Shown here: piece by piece, positions 1 to 12,838 of the stretch
Layout: the number at the start of each line of letters is the position of its first letter
How positions within the stretch are numbered: position 1 is the stretch's first letter
From: Cupriavidus basilensis
GTDB lineage: Bacteria > Pseudomonadota > Gammaproteobacteria > Burkholderiales > Burkholderiaceae
DNA: 47,524 bases
Direction of reading: 5' to 3'
NCBI RefSeq assembly: GCF_029335485.1
Contig: NZ_JARJLM010000360.1
Coordinates: 1 to 47,524, forward strand
Notes under the pieces: generated by a model
Database searches by the model: none
The model's input: the letters and a program-made list of their open reading frames with translations, nothing else
Told to the model about the DNA's origin: nothing
Program-made: the position numbers and the translations under genes

Positions 1-120
1 GAAACGGGCAGGTGCCCGGCGTTGACGGAACGGCAGAATCGCCCCTTGTTTTCACAAGCAGTGCAGGGCGCCGATGGCGCATAATCCCGCACTCGCACAT
101 CCACCCAGAAGGAGCAGTCC

Positions 121-2034
121 GTGTCCGTGCAGGAAGTCAGCTACGACCACGCCATCGAGCTAGCCAACGCCGAGCGCTACGATGAAGCGCTGGTCATTCT
201 CGACCAGCTTTCGCTGGCGCAGCCGCAAGTGGTGGATTTCGATTGCCTGCGGGCCCGCCTGCATTACGACCGGGGCGACGCGCAAGCCGCCTTTGCCGTG
301 CTCGACGCGGCGCTGGCGAAGCTGCCCGGGCTGGCGCTGCACCCGGCGCACCGCTGGTCCTCGCGCGGGGTGATCGCGCACCGCTACGGCATGCTGCTGA
401 TGGGGATGGAGCGCCTCCAGGAAGCGCTGCCGTGGCTGGAGGAAGCTGCGCTGCGCAATGGCTTGTCCTCGGGCGAGTGGAGCGCCCGCCTGCATGCGGG
501 GCTGGTGCGCTACCGGCTGGGCGACTACGCTGCCGCCGGCGCCTACTGGTATGACCTGCTGTACCGGGCGCCGGACCTTGGCGCGGCGGATATCCTCGGC
601 CAGGCGCTGGCGTATGTGCATGCCGCCGGCGAGCAGGCCGAGCCGATGCTGCGGTTGTGCCTGGCGCGGATTGGCCTGGACAACCCCGAACTGCTCGAAC
701 TCGACGAAGCTGCTGGCGACGCCTTTGCCGCCGAACAGGCCGGCATCGTGCTGGCCAGCCAGCCGGATCACCCCCAGGCGCGCCGCATCCGGGCCCCGCT
801 GCGCTATCGTGCCGGCGACCTCGACGGCGCCTGGGACGACCTGGCCACCTATCAGCGCCAGGTGCCGGACCCGAAGGCGCAGGTGCGCGAGCTGGAATGG
901 CGCCACCAGGCCGGCGAGGCAGAGCCGTGGCTGCGCTTCGCTTTCGCCGAGGGCGCCACCGATGCCACCGGCTACTACCACGCCGGCGTGGCACTGGCCG
1001 AATTCATGGCCGCCGTGCCGGCCGCCGAGGCCGCGCTCGCGCCGCAACTGATCAAGGGCTACCGGCTGGGCCTGGCGCGCTTCGAGAAGTACTTCGCCAC
1101 CGGCGAAGGCGGCTATGACGATGCCGATCCCCATCTCTACTCGCTGCTGTGCCACAACCTGGCGCAGCGGCTGGAGGGCGCGGACCTGCGCGCCGAGCGC
1201 ATCGCCCTGCGCGAGAAAGGCATTGCGGCCAGCGAATTCATCGAGCACTGGATCGACCTGCTCGCATGCCTCGAGGCGGCTGGCCAGCACCCGAAGGCGG
1301 TGGAAGTGGCGGGCGATGTGCTCAACCGCTATCCGCTGGAACGCGATCCGTCCAATGTGGGCTGGGTGTTCAGCCGGCTGATGAGCACCTGGAAGGCGAT
1401 CGGGGGCGCGGAAGTGATGTCGGCGGCGCGCGACGCGCTGGCGCACGTCGATGCGCGCGCCGATGCCTTGCCGGTCGAGGAGCGTAGCCAGACCGCGCAT
1501 GCGCTGGCGCACGCCCGCGCGCACTTCGCCGGGCTGCTGCGCAACGCCGCTGGCGGCATGGATCAGCACGACCGCACCGATGCGCTGGCCGAGATCGAGG
1601 TGCTGCAGCGCCGTGCCCTGCTGATCGAGGACGCGTGGCTGTGCAACGAATTCGGCCTGATCTGGCGCGACCTGGGCGCGCCGGAGCGGGCGCTGCCGCT
1701 GTTCGAGCAAGCCATCGCGCTGACCGCCGGCGATCCCTGGGACCAGGCCTTTCCGCGCGTGCAGCGCGCCCTGATCCGCAACGGCGAGAAGCAATATGCC
1801 GAAGCCCTGACCGATTTCCAGACCGCCTTTGCCGCGCGCGACCGCTGGGAGGGCGACGCCTACCTTGGCGCGGTCGAGGCCGCGCTGGGGCTGGAGCAGC
1901 GCGAGACCGCGCTGGCCTACTTCGACAAGGCGCGCGCGCAGGGCGCCGCGCAAGGCAAGACGCGCACGCTCTTCACGCGCGTGGAAGCAAGTCTGCGCGC
2001 AACCCGCCCGGCATGGAAGTTCTGGGGCGTCTAG
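121..2034 (+). CDS. Large tetratricopeptide-repeat protein
   Basis: A 637-residue, mostly helical, Ala/Leu-rich protein with recurrent TPR-like helical pairs. The clearest are near residues 10-60 (AERYDEALVILDQL), 85-135 and 495-560 (APERALPLFEQAIAL). No signal peptide, membrane segment or catalytic motif is visible, so it is probably a cytoplasmic protein-interaction scaffold. The start is GTG, chosen because AAGGAG lies seven bases upstream. It is a single-gene unit with a strong terminator just after it. TPR family membership is clear; partner and process cannot be read from the sequence. Confidence 0.8.
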   Translation: MSVQEVSYDHAIELANAERYDEALVILDQLSLAQPQVVDFDCLRARLHYDRGDAQAAFAVLDAALAKLPGLALHPAHRWSSRGVIAHRYGMLLMGMERLQEALPWLEEAALRNGLSSGEWSARLHAGLVRYRLGDYAAAGAYWYDLLYRAPDLGAADILGQALAYVHAAGEQAEPMLRLCLARIGLDNPELLELDEAAGDAFAAEQAGIVLASQPDHPQARRIRAPLRYRAGDLDGAWDDLATYQRQVPDPKAQVRELEWRHQAGEAEPWLRFAFAEGATDATGYYHAGVALAEFMAAVPAAEAALAPQLIKGYRLGLARFEKYFATGEGGYDDADPHLYSLLCHNLAQRLEGADLRAERIALREKGIAASEFIEHWIDLLACLEAAGQHPKAVEVAGDVLNRYPLERDPSNVGWVFSRLMSTWKAIGGAEVMSAARDALAHVDARADALPVEERSQTAHALAHARAHFAGLLRNAAGGMDQHDRTDALAEIEVLQRRALLIEDAWLCNEFGLIWRDLGAPERALPLFEQAIALTAGDPWDQAFPRVQRALIRNGEKQYAEALTDFQTAFAARDRWEGDAYLGAVEAALGLEQRETALAYFDKARAQGAAQGKTRTLFTRVEASLRATRPAWKFWGV

Positions 2035-2071
2035 CCCCCTGCAGCGCCAGTACCGCCGCTTCAGCGGCAAT

Positions 2072-2104
2072 AAAAACGCCATCCCCGTAAGATGGCGTTT
2101 TTTT
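2072..2104 (+). terminator. Rho-independent terminator after the TPR gene
   Basis: The stem AAAACGCCAT / ATGGCGTTTT closes around the short loop CCCCGTAAG and runs into T7, 40 bases after the TPR stop codon. The A-run on the 5' side would let it work on both strands. Confidence 0.85.
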
Positions 2105-2157
2105 ACGTCTGAACGCATCACGTTGCCAGCAACTTCCGTGCGGTGTCGGACAAACTC

Positions 2158-2172
2158 TGACATGGAATGTCA
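2158..2172. promoter_or_regulatory. Perfect inverted repeat ahead of the antiporter gene
   Basis: TGACAT-GGA-ATGTCA is a perfect 6-bp palindrome with a 3-base spacer. It covers the most upstream possible ATG of the antiporter gene (2167). This suggests an operator, with the true start at 2188 or 2197. No regulator is identified. Confidence 0.3.
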
Positions 2173-3411
2173 TGTGCCTCCGCTACCATGTCATCTATGA
2201 ATGGACTGAGCCAATTGTTTCCAAGCCTGCCCCTGGCACCGGGCGGGCTTTTCTGGGTCGGGCTGGCGCTGGTGGGCGCGGGCCTGGCGGGCGAGATATG
2301 CCGCATGTACCTGCGGCTGCCCCGCATCGTCGGCTACGCGGCCACGGGCCTCCTGGCCGGCATGCTGGGCCGCGGCATCGTCGACGAGAACATGATCGCG
2401 CAGAGCCGCATCCTGATCGACATGGCGCTGGCGCTGGCCTTGTTCGAGCTGGGCCACCGCCTGTCGATCACCTGGCTGCGGGCCAACCGCTGGCTGCTCT
2501 TCACCAGTGCGTTTGAAAGCCTGCTGACCTGGGGCCTGGTGGCCGCGGTGCTCCAATGGATGGGCGTGAGCCCGGCGGTGGCCATCCTGGCCGGCGGCAT
2601 CGCCGTCAGCACGTCGCCCACCATCGTGCTGCAGCTGAAGAACGAGCTGCGCGCCGATGGCCAGGTCACCGAGCGCCTGCTCGCCATGGCGGCCCTCAAC
2701 AGCATCTACGCCGCCGCCATCGTGCAGGTGGCCACCGGCTGGCTGCATTCCGAGTATGGCAACCTGGGCGCCGCGCTGCTCCATCCGCTATACCTGCTGG
2801 CGGGGTCCTGCCTGCTGGCCTGGGGCATCGGCAAGCTGGGGCACGCCATCTACGCGCGCATGGCGTCGGACGATCACTACAGCTTCCTGGTGCTGGTGGG
2901 CCTGGTGCTGTTCACGCTGGCGCTGACGCGCGTGCTCAAGCTCTCCATGCCGCTCACGCTGATGCTGGCCGGCGTGGTGTTCAAGCACCAGGACAGCCAG
3001 CCCCGCGTCTGGCCGGCCCATTTCGGCAGCGCCGGCAGTTTGCTGATCATCGTGATGGTGGTCTCGCTCGGCCTGCCGCTGACCGTGCACGACTGGGCCA
3101 TCGGCGGCAGCGCCGCGGTGGTGCTGGTGCTGCTGCGCCACATCGCCAAACTGGTGGGCGTGGCCTCGCTGGGCTCCTTCTCGGGCCTGAGCCTGAAGCA
3201 ATGCGTGGCCCTCGGACTTGCGCTGGCGCCCATGTCGGGCCTGGCCTACCTTTTGATGAGCGATGTCGCGCGGCTGTACCCCGGCACCGGCGAGCCGCTG
3301 GCCGCCATCATCCTGTGCGCGCTGGCGATCGAGCAATTGCTGGGGCCTGCCCTGGCCGCCTGGGCACTTCGCTATGCCGGCGAGGTCAGAGGCAATGGAG
3401 GAGGGCGCTGA
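2167..3411 (+). CDS. CPA2-type cation/H+ antiporter (Na_H_Exchanger domain)
   Basis: About 400 residues of near-continuous hydrophobic helices (roughly 11-12 segments) in the monovalent cation:proton antiporter-2 pattern. Typical patches are [20 protein letters not shown] near the N-terminus and [15 protein letters not shown] in the middle. There is no C-terminal TrkA-N/RCK domain, so this is a membrane-only Kef-like protein. In-frame starts exist at 2167, 2188 and 2197, none with a good ribosome site; the longest is given. Its stop overlaps the ATG of the next gene (TGATG), so the ligase-like gene is probably translationally coupled. The exchanged ion is not predictable. Confidence 0.8.
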   Translation: MSCASATMSSMNGLSQLFPSLPLAPGGLFWVGLALVGAGLAGEICRMYLRLPRIVGYAATGLLAGMLGRGIVDENMIAQSRILIDMALALALFELGHRLSITWLRANRWLLFTSAFESLLTWGLVAAVLQWMGVSPAVAILAGGIAVSTSPTIVLQLKNELRADGQVTERLLAMAALNSIYAAAIVQVATGWLHSEYGNLGAALLHPLYLLAGSCLLAWGIGKLGHAIYARMASDDHYSFLVLVGLVLFTLALTRVLKLSMPLTLMLAGVVFKHQDSQPRVWPAHFGSAGSLLIIVMVVSLGLPLTVHDWAIGGSAAVVLVLLRHIAKLVGVASLGSFSGLSLKQCVALGLALAPMSGLAYLLMSDVARLYPGTGEPLAAIILCALAIEQLLGPALAAWALRYAGEVRGNGGGR

Positions 3412-4526
3412 TGTCACTGGAACCGTTCAAGCACTCCGAGGCGCTGACCTTTGGCGTGGAGCTGGAGCTGCAGCTGGTCAACCGGCACGACTACGACCTG
3501 GCGCCGTTCGCGCCGGACCTGCTGCGTGCGCTGAAAGGCGCACAGCATGCCGGCGACATCAAGCCGGAGATCAGCCCGTCGATGATCGAGATCAGCACCG
3601 GCATCTGCCATAGTTATGCACAGGCGCTGGATGAGCTCGGCACCATGCGCGACCTGATGGTGGAAGCCTCGCATTCGCTCAATCTCGGCATCTGCGGCGG
3701 CGGCACCCATCCCTTCCAGCAATGGGCTGACCGCACCATTTCCGATTCGCCCCGCTACCAGTACATCTCCGAACTCTACGGCTACCTGGCCAAGCAGTTC
3801 ACCGTGTTCGGCCAGCACGTGCATATCGGCTGCCCGAGCGCCGACGAATCGCTGTTCCTGCTGCATGCGATCGGCCGCTACGTGCCGCATTTCATCGCGC
3901 TGGCCGCCTCGTCGCCCTTTGTGCAGGGCGTGGATACCGGTTTCGCCTCGGCGCGGCTGAACTCGGTCGCGGCCTTTCCGATGAGCGGGCGCGCGCCGTT
4001 CCTGCTTACCTGGGATGCCTTCACCGCTTACTTCGAGAAGATGCGCAATACCGGCGTGATCGAAAGCATGAAGGACTTCTACTGGGATATCCGCCCCAAG
4101 CCCGAGTTCGGCACCATCGAGGTCCGCGTGATGGACACGCCGCTGACGGTGGGCCGCGCCTGCGATATCGCCGCCTATATCCAGGCGCTGGCCCGCTACC
4201 TGCTGCTGTCGCGCCCCTTCATGCCGCACGACGACGATTACCTGGTCTACACCTTCAACCGCTTCCAGGCCTGCCGCTTCGGCCTGGAAGGCGAATACGT
4301 GCATCCCAACGAACTGACGCGCATGCCCATCGCCGATCACATCATGTCGATCTGCGACGCGCTGGTGCCGCACGCGGAAGCGCTCGGCTCGCTCGATGCG
4401 CTGGCCAATATCCGCACGCTGGCGCAAAGCCGCAACGGCGACGCCGAACGCGTGCGCCAGATCGATGCCGACACGCGCAGCCTGCGCGAGACGGTCAGGC
4501 AGACCTGCGACAGCTGGGCGAGCTGA
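3411..4526 (+). CDS. ybdK: YbdK-type carboxylate-amine ligase (GCS2 family)
   Basis: A 371-residue member of the glutamate-cysteine ligase type 2 family. [11 protein letters not shown] near residue 15 is the metal/ATP-binding start of the fold, and [19 protein letters not shown] and EVRVMDTP are the conserved core motifs. Full length for the family (about 370). E. coli YbdK has weak gamma-glutamyl-cysteine ligase activity in vitro; the physiological product is uncertain. The ATG overlaps the antiporter stop codon, which implies coupled expression and possibly a shared thiol-linked role. Confidence 0.85.
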   Translation: MSLEPFKHSEALTFGVELELQLVNRHDYDLAPFAPDLLRALKGAQHAGDIKPEISPSMIEISTGICHSYAQALDELGTMRDLMVEASHSLNLGICGGGTHPFQQWADRTISDSPRYQYISELYGYLAKQFTVFGQHVHIGCPSADESLFLLHAIGRYVPHFIALAASSPFVQGVDTGFASARLNSVAAFPMSGRAPFLLTWDAFTAYFEKMRNTGVIESMKDFYWDIRPKPEFGTIEVRVMDTPLTVGRACDIAAYIQALARYLLLSRPFMPHDDDYLVYTFNRFQACRFGLEGEYVHPNELTRMPIADHIMSICDALVPHAEALGSLDALANIRTLAQSRNGDAERVRQIDADTRSLRETVRQTCDSWAS

Positions 4527-4617
4527 GGGCGCCTGCTGGTGGCGGCAGGTGGCCGACGGCTGCGGTTGCGCCGGCCGAGGCCGCCGGCCCGCCAGCAGGG
4601 TGACACCAGGACACTGT

Positions 4618-5097
4618 CTAGCTCTGCGCGCCGGCGTACACCGGCTCGCAGCGCACCTCCGACTTGACCGAGTTGGCGATAAAACAGGCCTCGTGCGCCG
4701 TGTGATGCAGGTGCGCGATCTCCTCGCGGGTAGGCTGGCATTCCCCGGAGAAGGTGACCTCGGGCCTGAGCGTGACCACCGTCATCGCCATCCTGCCCTC
4801 GGCGTTCTTTGCCATGGTCCCGACCGCCGCATCGAAATAGCGGTCCACGCAGAACCTGTGCTTGGCCGCAATGGAAAGGAACCACAGCATGTGGCAGCTG
4901 GAGAGCGAGGCGACGAACGCCTCTTCCGGATCGACGGCCGCGGCATCCGACATGGGCAGCGGCACCACGTGGGGCGATGACGATCCGGGTACCTCGATCC
5001 CGCCATCGAAGCGCAACTGGTGCTTCCTGCTGTAGCGGTTGCCGAGGAAGTCCTGCTCGCCACGCTGCCAGAGGATTTCTGCGGTGTATTCGGCCAT
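4618..5097 (-). CDS. OsmC/Ohr-family peroxidase-like protein
   Basis: A 159-residue OsmC-fold protein. The two reactive cysteines sit in SLSSCHMLWF (Cys68) and HEACFIANSV (Cys138), the spacing seen in OsmC/Ohr enzymes that reduce organic hydroperoxides with thiol cofactors. The motif DPEEAFVASL precedes the first cysteine as usual. The N-terminal YTAEILWQRGEQDF type places it in the OsmC-like branch rather than classical Ohr. It faces the ybdK-like gene tail to tail and lies downstream of the persulfide dioxygenase on the same strand, with 69 bases between them. Confidence 0.85.
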   Translation of the reverse strand: MAEYTAEILWQRGEQDFLGNRYSRKHQLRFDGGIEVPGSSSPHVVPLPMSDAAAVDPEEAFVASLSSCHMLWFLSIAAKHRFCVDRYFDAAVGTMAKNAEGRMAMTVVTLRPEVTFSGECQPTREEIAHLHHTAHEACFIANSVKSEVRCEPVYAGAQS

Positions 5098-5166
5098 GCT
5101 CTGCTCTCCGTTGAAGTGCTTGTCGCTTGTTCCGGGCCGGCGGGCTACCGGAAGGGGGCGGGTTCA

Positions 5167-5904
5167 TCACGCCCCATGCGGCACCCGTTCCCCGTCCCGC
5201 AAGCCAAGCCGCTGGTTGGCCGGCACCGCCACGTCGATCAGCTTGGGCTTTGGCAGGTTGAGCTGCCCCATCATCTCGATGAACTGGGTACGCGTGCGGC
5301 CGGCCACGCGGCTGTTGTGCGCGCGTTCCTGGCCGATGGTGGACTGGGTACGGCCCTTGTAATCGTGGGCGGGATAGACCACGGTGTCGTCGGGCAGCCT
5401 GAAGAGTTTCTGCGTGAGGCTGTCGTACAGCGTACCCGCGTCGCCTGACTGGAAATCGGTGCGGCCGCAGCCGTCGATCAGCAGCGTGTCGCCGGTGAAG
5501 ACGCGGCGCACCGGGCCCGCCGGCGCGGCTTCTTCCCACAGGTAGCTCATGCTGCCGGCGGTGTGTCCCGGCGTGTGGATGGCGCGCAGCGTCTGCGTGC
5601 CGAACTGCAGCGTATCGCCGTCGATCAGCTGCTTTTGCGCGGGGCGGATATCGCAGCCCGACGGCGCCGCCGTGTGCGCGCCGGTTTGCAGTGCAACATG
5701 GCCCGCGGAGGTGATGTGGTCGGCATGCGCATGGGTTTCCACCACCCATGCCAGCCTGGCGCCGCTGGCCTGCAGCAGCGCGAGGTCGCGCTCTAGCTGG
5801 TGATCGACCGGGTCGATCAGCAACGCCTCGCGCGTGGCGGCGTCGATCAGCAGGTAGGTGTACGTGGACGAGGTTTCGTCGAACAGCTGATGGAAGGTCT
5901 GCAT
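5167..5904 (-). CDS. ETHE1-like persulfide dioxygenase / MBL-fold hydrolase
   Basis: A 245-residue metallo-beta-lactamase-fold protein. Metal ligands are readable: THAHADH (His58, His60, Asp62, His63), TPGHT (His114), GDTL (Asp139) and YPAHDYKG (His180). GRTDFQSGDA and HDYKGR are hallmarks of the ETHE1/Blh branch, mononuclear-iron dioxygenases that oxidise glutathione persulfide to sulfite, rather than glyoxalase II. The start MQTFHQLF is preferred over an upstream in-frame ATG because the extra N-terminus is unlike the family. It is followed on the same strand by the OsmC-like gene. Confidence 0.85.
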   Translation of the reverse strand: MQTFHQLFDETSSTYTYLLIDAATREALLIDPVDHQLERDLALLQASGARLAWVVETHAHADHITSAGHVALQTGAHTAAPSGCDIRPAQKQLIDGDTLQFGTQTLRAIHTPGHTAGSMSYLWEEAAPAGPVRRVFTGDTLLIDGCGRTDFQSGDAGTLYDSLTQKLFRLPDDTVVYPAHDYKGRTQSTIGQERAHNSRVAGRTRTQFIEMMGQLNLPKPKLIDVAVPANQRLGLRDGERVPHGA

Positions 5905-6000
5905 GACAGTACCGCCGGAGTGGGATCGGACATGATAGCGCCGCGACATGGTGTCGCGGCGTTCGCTTCACTGCTTAGCTTCACCGCTTTGCTTCACTAT

Positions 6001-6882
6001 TCACAATAGCCGTTCCCACAGCACGCGGAAGGGCACCGCCGGCACCAGGAAACAGAACGGCTGCGCGTGCTGCGCGCCGAGTTCGCGCAGCATCGGCAGA
6101 TCGCACTCGTCGCTTGCCGCTTCCAGCGGCTGCACGGCGGCCAGGTCGATCGGCAGGTCGATGCCGGCGTGCGCGATGCGCCCGGCATCCTCCACCTGCG
6201 AGATGGCGCTGTCCTGCAGGCACAGGAAGGCCACCGCGGACTCCCAGGAATCGAAGCAGTCGGCAAAACCGGCGGGCAACCCGCGCACGGCGGCGGGCCG
6301 CACCGCGCTGCGCAGCGCAGGCGCGCTGCCGGCGCCGGGAACGATCTCGGTGCGGATCGCGCCGTCGTCCTGTTGCCGGTGCACGAAGCGCGCCGCCAGG
6401 TGCGATGGCAGGGCGTCGCTGAACAGGCGGCTGCCGAGCGCGTAGATGGCGCTGTCCAGCGTGTTCTTGACGAACAGCACGATACGGTCGGCGCGCATGC
6501 CGCCGGGCAGTTCGTCGACATAGAAGCGCCAGTTGCTCTGCAGCGGCGACGGATACAGCCGCCGCAGCGGCCCCGCGGCGGCCGGCCCGAAGTGCCGGTG
6601 CGCGTACGTGAGCGCGGTGAACAGGGTCTTGCCGTCACGCTGCCACAGGCGCACGCCGGGCGGCACGTACCTGGCGGCGGCCTTGGCGTCCACCAGCCAG
6701 TTCAGGTAGACCACCCGCTCGACCTCGCTTTGCAGCACCATGAAAGGCAGGCGCGAGAGCAGCGCGCGGCGGGCCGCCAGCAGCCGGGGCGAGGACACCA
6801 GCCTGCCCAGCAATCTGCCGGGCAGGCCGGGCCGGGGATGGACGAAACGGTTGTGGATAAGTTGCGGACGCGGCTGGGTCAA
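6001..6882 (-). CDS. DUF2071 (YqjF-like) protein
   Basis: A 293-residue protein resembling the DUF2071 family, whose fold is related to acetoacetate decarboxylase. The recognisable core is VYLNWLVDAKAAARYVPPGV followed by TLFTALTYAHRHFG. No signal peptide is seen. Its start overlaps the end of the EthD-like gene by four bases (ATGA type), so the two form a pair on the minus strand. No activity is known for the family. Confidence 0.65.
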   Translation of the reverse strand: MTQPRPQLIHNRFVHPRPGLPGRLLGRLVSSPRLLAARRALLSRLPFMVLQSEVERVVYLNWLVDAKAAARYVPPGVRLWQRDGKTLFTALTYAHRHFGPAAAGPLRRLYPSPLQSNWRFYVDELPGGMRADRIVLFVKNTLDSAIYALGSRLFSDALPSHLAARFVHRQQDDGAIRTEIVPGAGSAPALRSAVRPAAVRGLPAGFADCFDSWESAVAFLCLQDSAISQVEDAGRIAHAGIDLPIDLAAVQPLEAASDECDLPMLRELGAQHAQPFCFLVPAVPFRVLWERLL

Positions 6883-7202
6883 GCGATGGTCACCACGTCG
6901 CTAAGCTGCACCACCGGCACCGCATCGGTGTAGTTGGGAATATCGCGCTGCAATTCGTTGCCGGCTGCCTTGGCCGCAGCCGCGAAGTCCTGTACCGACT
7001 CGAACAGGAAATGGCACATCACCGTATAAGCCGGATCCGAGCCCGGCGCGCCGCCGCCCAGCCCACGTTCCACCGCCACGCCGCGGTAGCCGGGATGCGC
7101 GCCGAACAGCTCGATGGCGCGCGGCATGTGCCGCTGCAGGTAGTACTCCATGTCGAACTTGCCGCCCTTGCTGTGCGGGTAGAGAAAGCTGATCTTGATC
7201 AT
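6879..7202 (-). CDS. EthD-family small protein
   Basis: A 107-residue EthD-type ferredoxin-like dimer protein. It starts [21 protein letters not shown] and contains the typical [10 protein letters not shown] segment and a C-terminal [11 protein letters not shown] stretch. EthD was first seen in an ether-degradation cluster, and relatives often act as small cyclases or accessory proteins; nothing here shows a substrate. The start at 7202 matches the family length. It overlaps the DUF2071 gene by four bases and sits just beyond the sdaA stop. Confidence 0.75.
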   Translation of the reverse strand: MIKISFLYPHSKGGKFDMEYYLQRHMPRAIELFGAHPGYRGVAVERGLGGGAPGSDPAYTVMCHFLFESVQDFAAAAKAAGNELQRDIPNYTDAVPVVQLSDVVTIA

Positions 7203-7276
7203 GCCGGACTCCAGGTGGGTGGGGGTGGATGCCCGGCAAGCGTAGCAGAAAGTGCCGTGGAAGCGCGGAGACGGTC

Positions 7277-8653
<1,377 letters not shown>

Positions 8654-8689
8654 GGGAAACTCCTGGTTGGGGACTACCTGACGCCGGCT

Positions 8690-9232
8690 TCAGACCGGCG
8701 TGTCGTTGCTGTCGTTATCCGGGGCGCGCCACAGGGAGCTGGCAGCGTCGCGCGGAGTTTGGGGGACTTCCTTCTTCACCATCACGCTGATGGTGCCGTC
8801 GTTCTCGAGGATGGCGAAATGCACATCCGCCACCCGCTGGCAGCCGGCATGGCGCAGCGCCTTATGCAGGTCGTCCCGGGTGATATAGGCGTTCTTCATC
8901 ACGTCGGGATAAACGTGTCCTTCGTGCACCAGCACCTGCGGGCGCCCCTCGACCACGTTCTCGAAGCGCCGGCTGCGCCAGCTCAGCCAGGCCAGCACGA
9001 GGTTGGCGCCGACCAGCGTCACTGCCAGGATCAGCCCGGCGGTGACGGAGTTGTCCCCCGCGTTCATGGAATTCTGCACCGCGTTGGACAGCACCAGCAG
9101 CAGCACCAGGTCGAGCGATGTGAGCTGCCCGATCTGGCGCTTGCCGGAGAGGCGCAGCAACACCAGCAGGCTGCCGTAGACGATCAGTCCGCGCAGGACG
9201 AATTCCCACCAGGGGGCGCTGAGATTCCACAT
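8690..9232 (-). CDS. YetF-like (DUF421) membrane protein
   Basis: A 180-residue protein with three N-terminal membrane helices (roughly residues 8-28, 38-56 and 62-83). A soluble YetF/DUF421 domain follows, with the typical RFENVVEGRPQVLVHEG and ITRDDLHKALR motifs. Family function is unknown. It lies between gcvP (100 bp) and sdaA (36 bp) on the same strand, so it is probably carried on the glycine transcript. ATG with GGAGC upstream. Confidence 0.8.
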   Translation of the reverse strand: MWNLSAPWWEFVLRGLIVYGSLLVLLRLSGKRQIGQLTSLDLVLLLVLSNAVQNSMNAGDNSVTAGLILAVTLVGANLVLAWLSWRSRRFENVVEGRPQVLVHEGHVYPDVMKNAYITRDDLHKALRHAGCQRVADVHFAILENDGTISVMVKKEVPQTPRDAASSLWRAPDNDSNDTPV

Positions 9233-9332
9233 GGATGCTCCGTTCGCGAGGCGCGGCCGGGTGGCCGCGCTACCGCTTCGAGCATAGCGCGTTGGCGGGA
9301 TCGCGGCTGCCGGCCACGGCCTGCCGACGGGC

Positions 9333-12257
<2,925 letters not shown>

Positions 12258-12322
12258 GGCAAGGATCTCGTGGGAGCGGTGCGGCGGGTGGTCGGCCCGG
12301 CCGCGTCGCGGCAATCTTTATC

Positions 12323-12349
12323 CGTCACTCCCGTGGCGCGGGAATGACG
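12323..12349. repeat. REP-like hairpin between gcvH and gcvP
   Basis: CGTCACTCCCG-TGGCG-CGGGAATGACG forms an 11-bp stem with one G-U pair in the minus-strand transcript, inside the 100-base gcvH-gcvP gap. There is no U-run, so it is not a terminator. It resembles dispersed GTCATTCCCGCG-type palindromes. Confidence 0.6.
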
Positions 12350-12357
12350 ATCTGGCA

Positions 12358-12738
12358 TCAGGCGCCGACGTTGGCCTTGTAGGCGTCGGCCGACATCAGG
12401 CCGTTCACGTCGTCGCTGTTGGCCGGCTTGAGCTTGAACAGCCAGGCGTCGAAGGCATCGGCATTGACGCTTTCGGGGGCCGCGGCGGCGGCATCGTTGA
12501 TGGCGATCACTTCGCCAGCCACCGGGGCGTAGATGTCGGACGCGGCCTTGACCGATTCCACCACGGCCAGCGCGTCGCCGGCACCGACCGACTTGCCCAC
12601 TTCCGGCAGTTCCAGGAAGACGATGTCGCCCAGCGCGTCCTGCGCGTGGTCGGTGATGCCGATGGTCAGGGTGCCGTCGGCTTCGACGCGCACCCACTCA
12701 TGGGACTCGGTGTATTTCAGGTCGGCGGGGAAATTCAT
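12358..12738 (-). CDS. gcvH: Glycine cleavage system H protein
   Basis: A 126-residue lipoyl carrier that shuttles the aminomethyl intermediate between the P, T and L proteins. Lipoylation is expected at Lys64 in [15 protein letters not shown], with the usual ESHEWV and [14 protein letters not shown] segments before it. [10 protein letters not shown] is chosen as the start because GGAG lies just upstream; an in-frame ATG six codons earlier falls before that site. It sits between gcvT and gcvP and is flanked on both sides by intercistronic hairpins. Confidence 0.96.
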   Translation of the reverse strand: MNFPADLKYTESHEWVRVEADGTLTIGITDHAQDALGDIVFLELPEVGKSVGAGDALAVVESVKAASDIYAPVAGEVIAINDAAAAAPESVNADAFDAWLFKLKPANSDDVNGLMSADAYKANVGA

Positions 12739-12767
12739 GGGATTCTCCAGATTCAATTTGTTATTCA

Positions 12768-12817
12768 GCGCCTGCCGGAGGGTGTCGATGGTCGACGGGG
12801 AAACCGCCGGCAGGCGC
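12768..12817. repeat. Long inverted repeat between gcvT and gcvH
   Basis: GCGCCTGCCGG (12768-12778) and CCGGCAGGCGC (12807-12817) are perfect 11-bp complements 28 bases apart, filling most of the gcvT-gcvH gap. There is no U-run. A stable intercistronic hairpin in the mRNA is expected. Confidence 0.6.
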
Positions 12818-12838
12818 GCTGTGACCGGGTGCGAGCGT

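Noticed and set aside
160-2163. A 667-codon open frame on the minus strand, opposite the TPR gene
   Set aside because: Arg/Gln-rich shadow composition without domains; the plus-strand frame has a good ribosome site, TPR repeats and a terminator in the right place.
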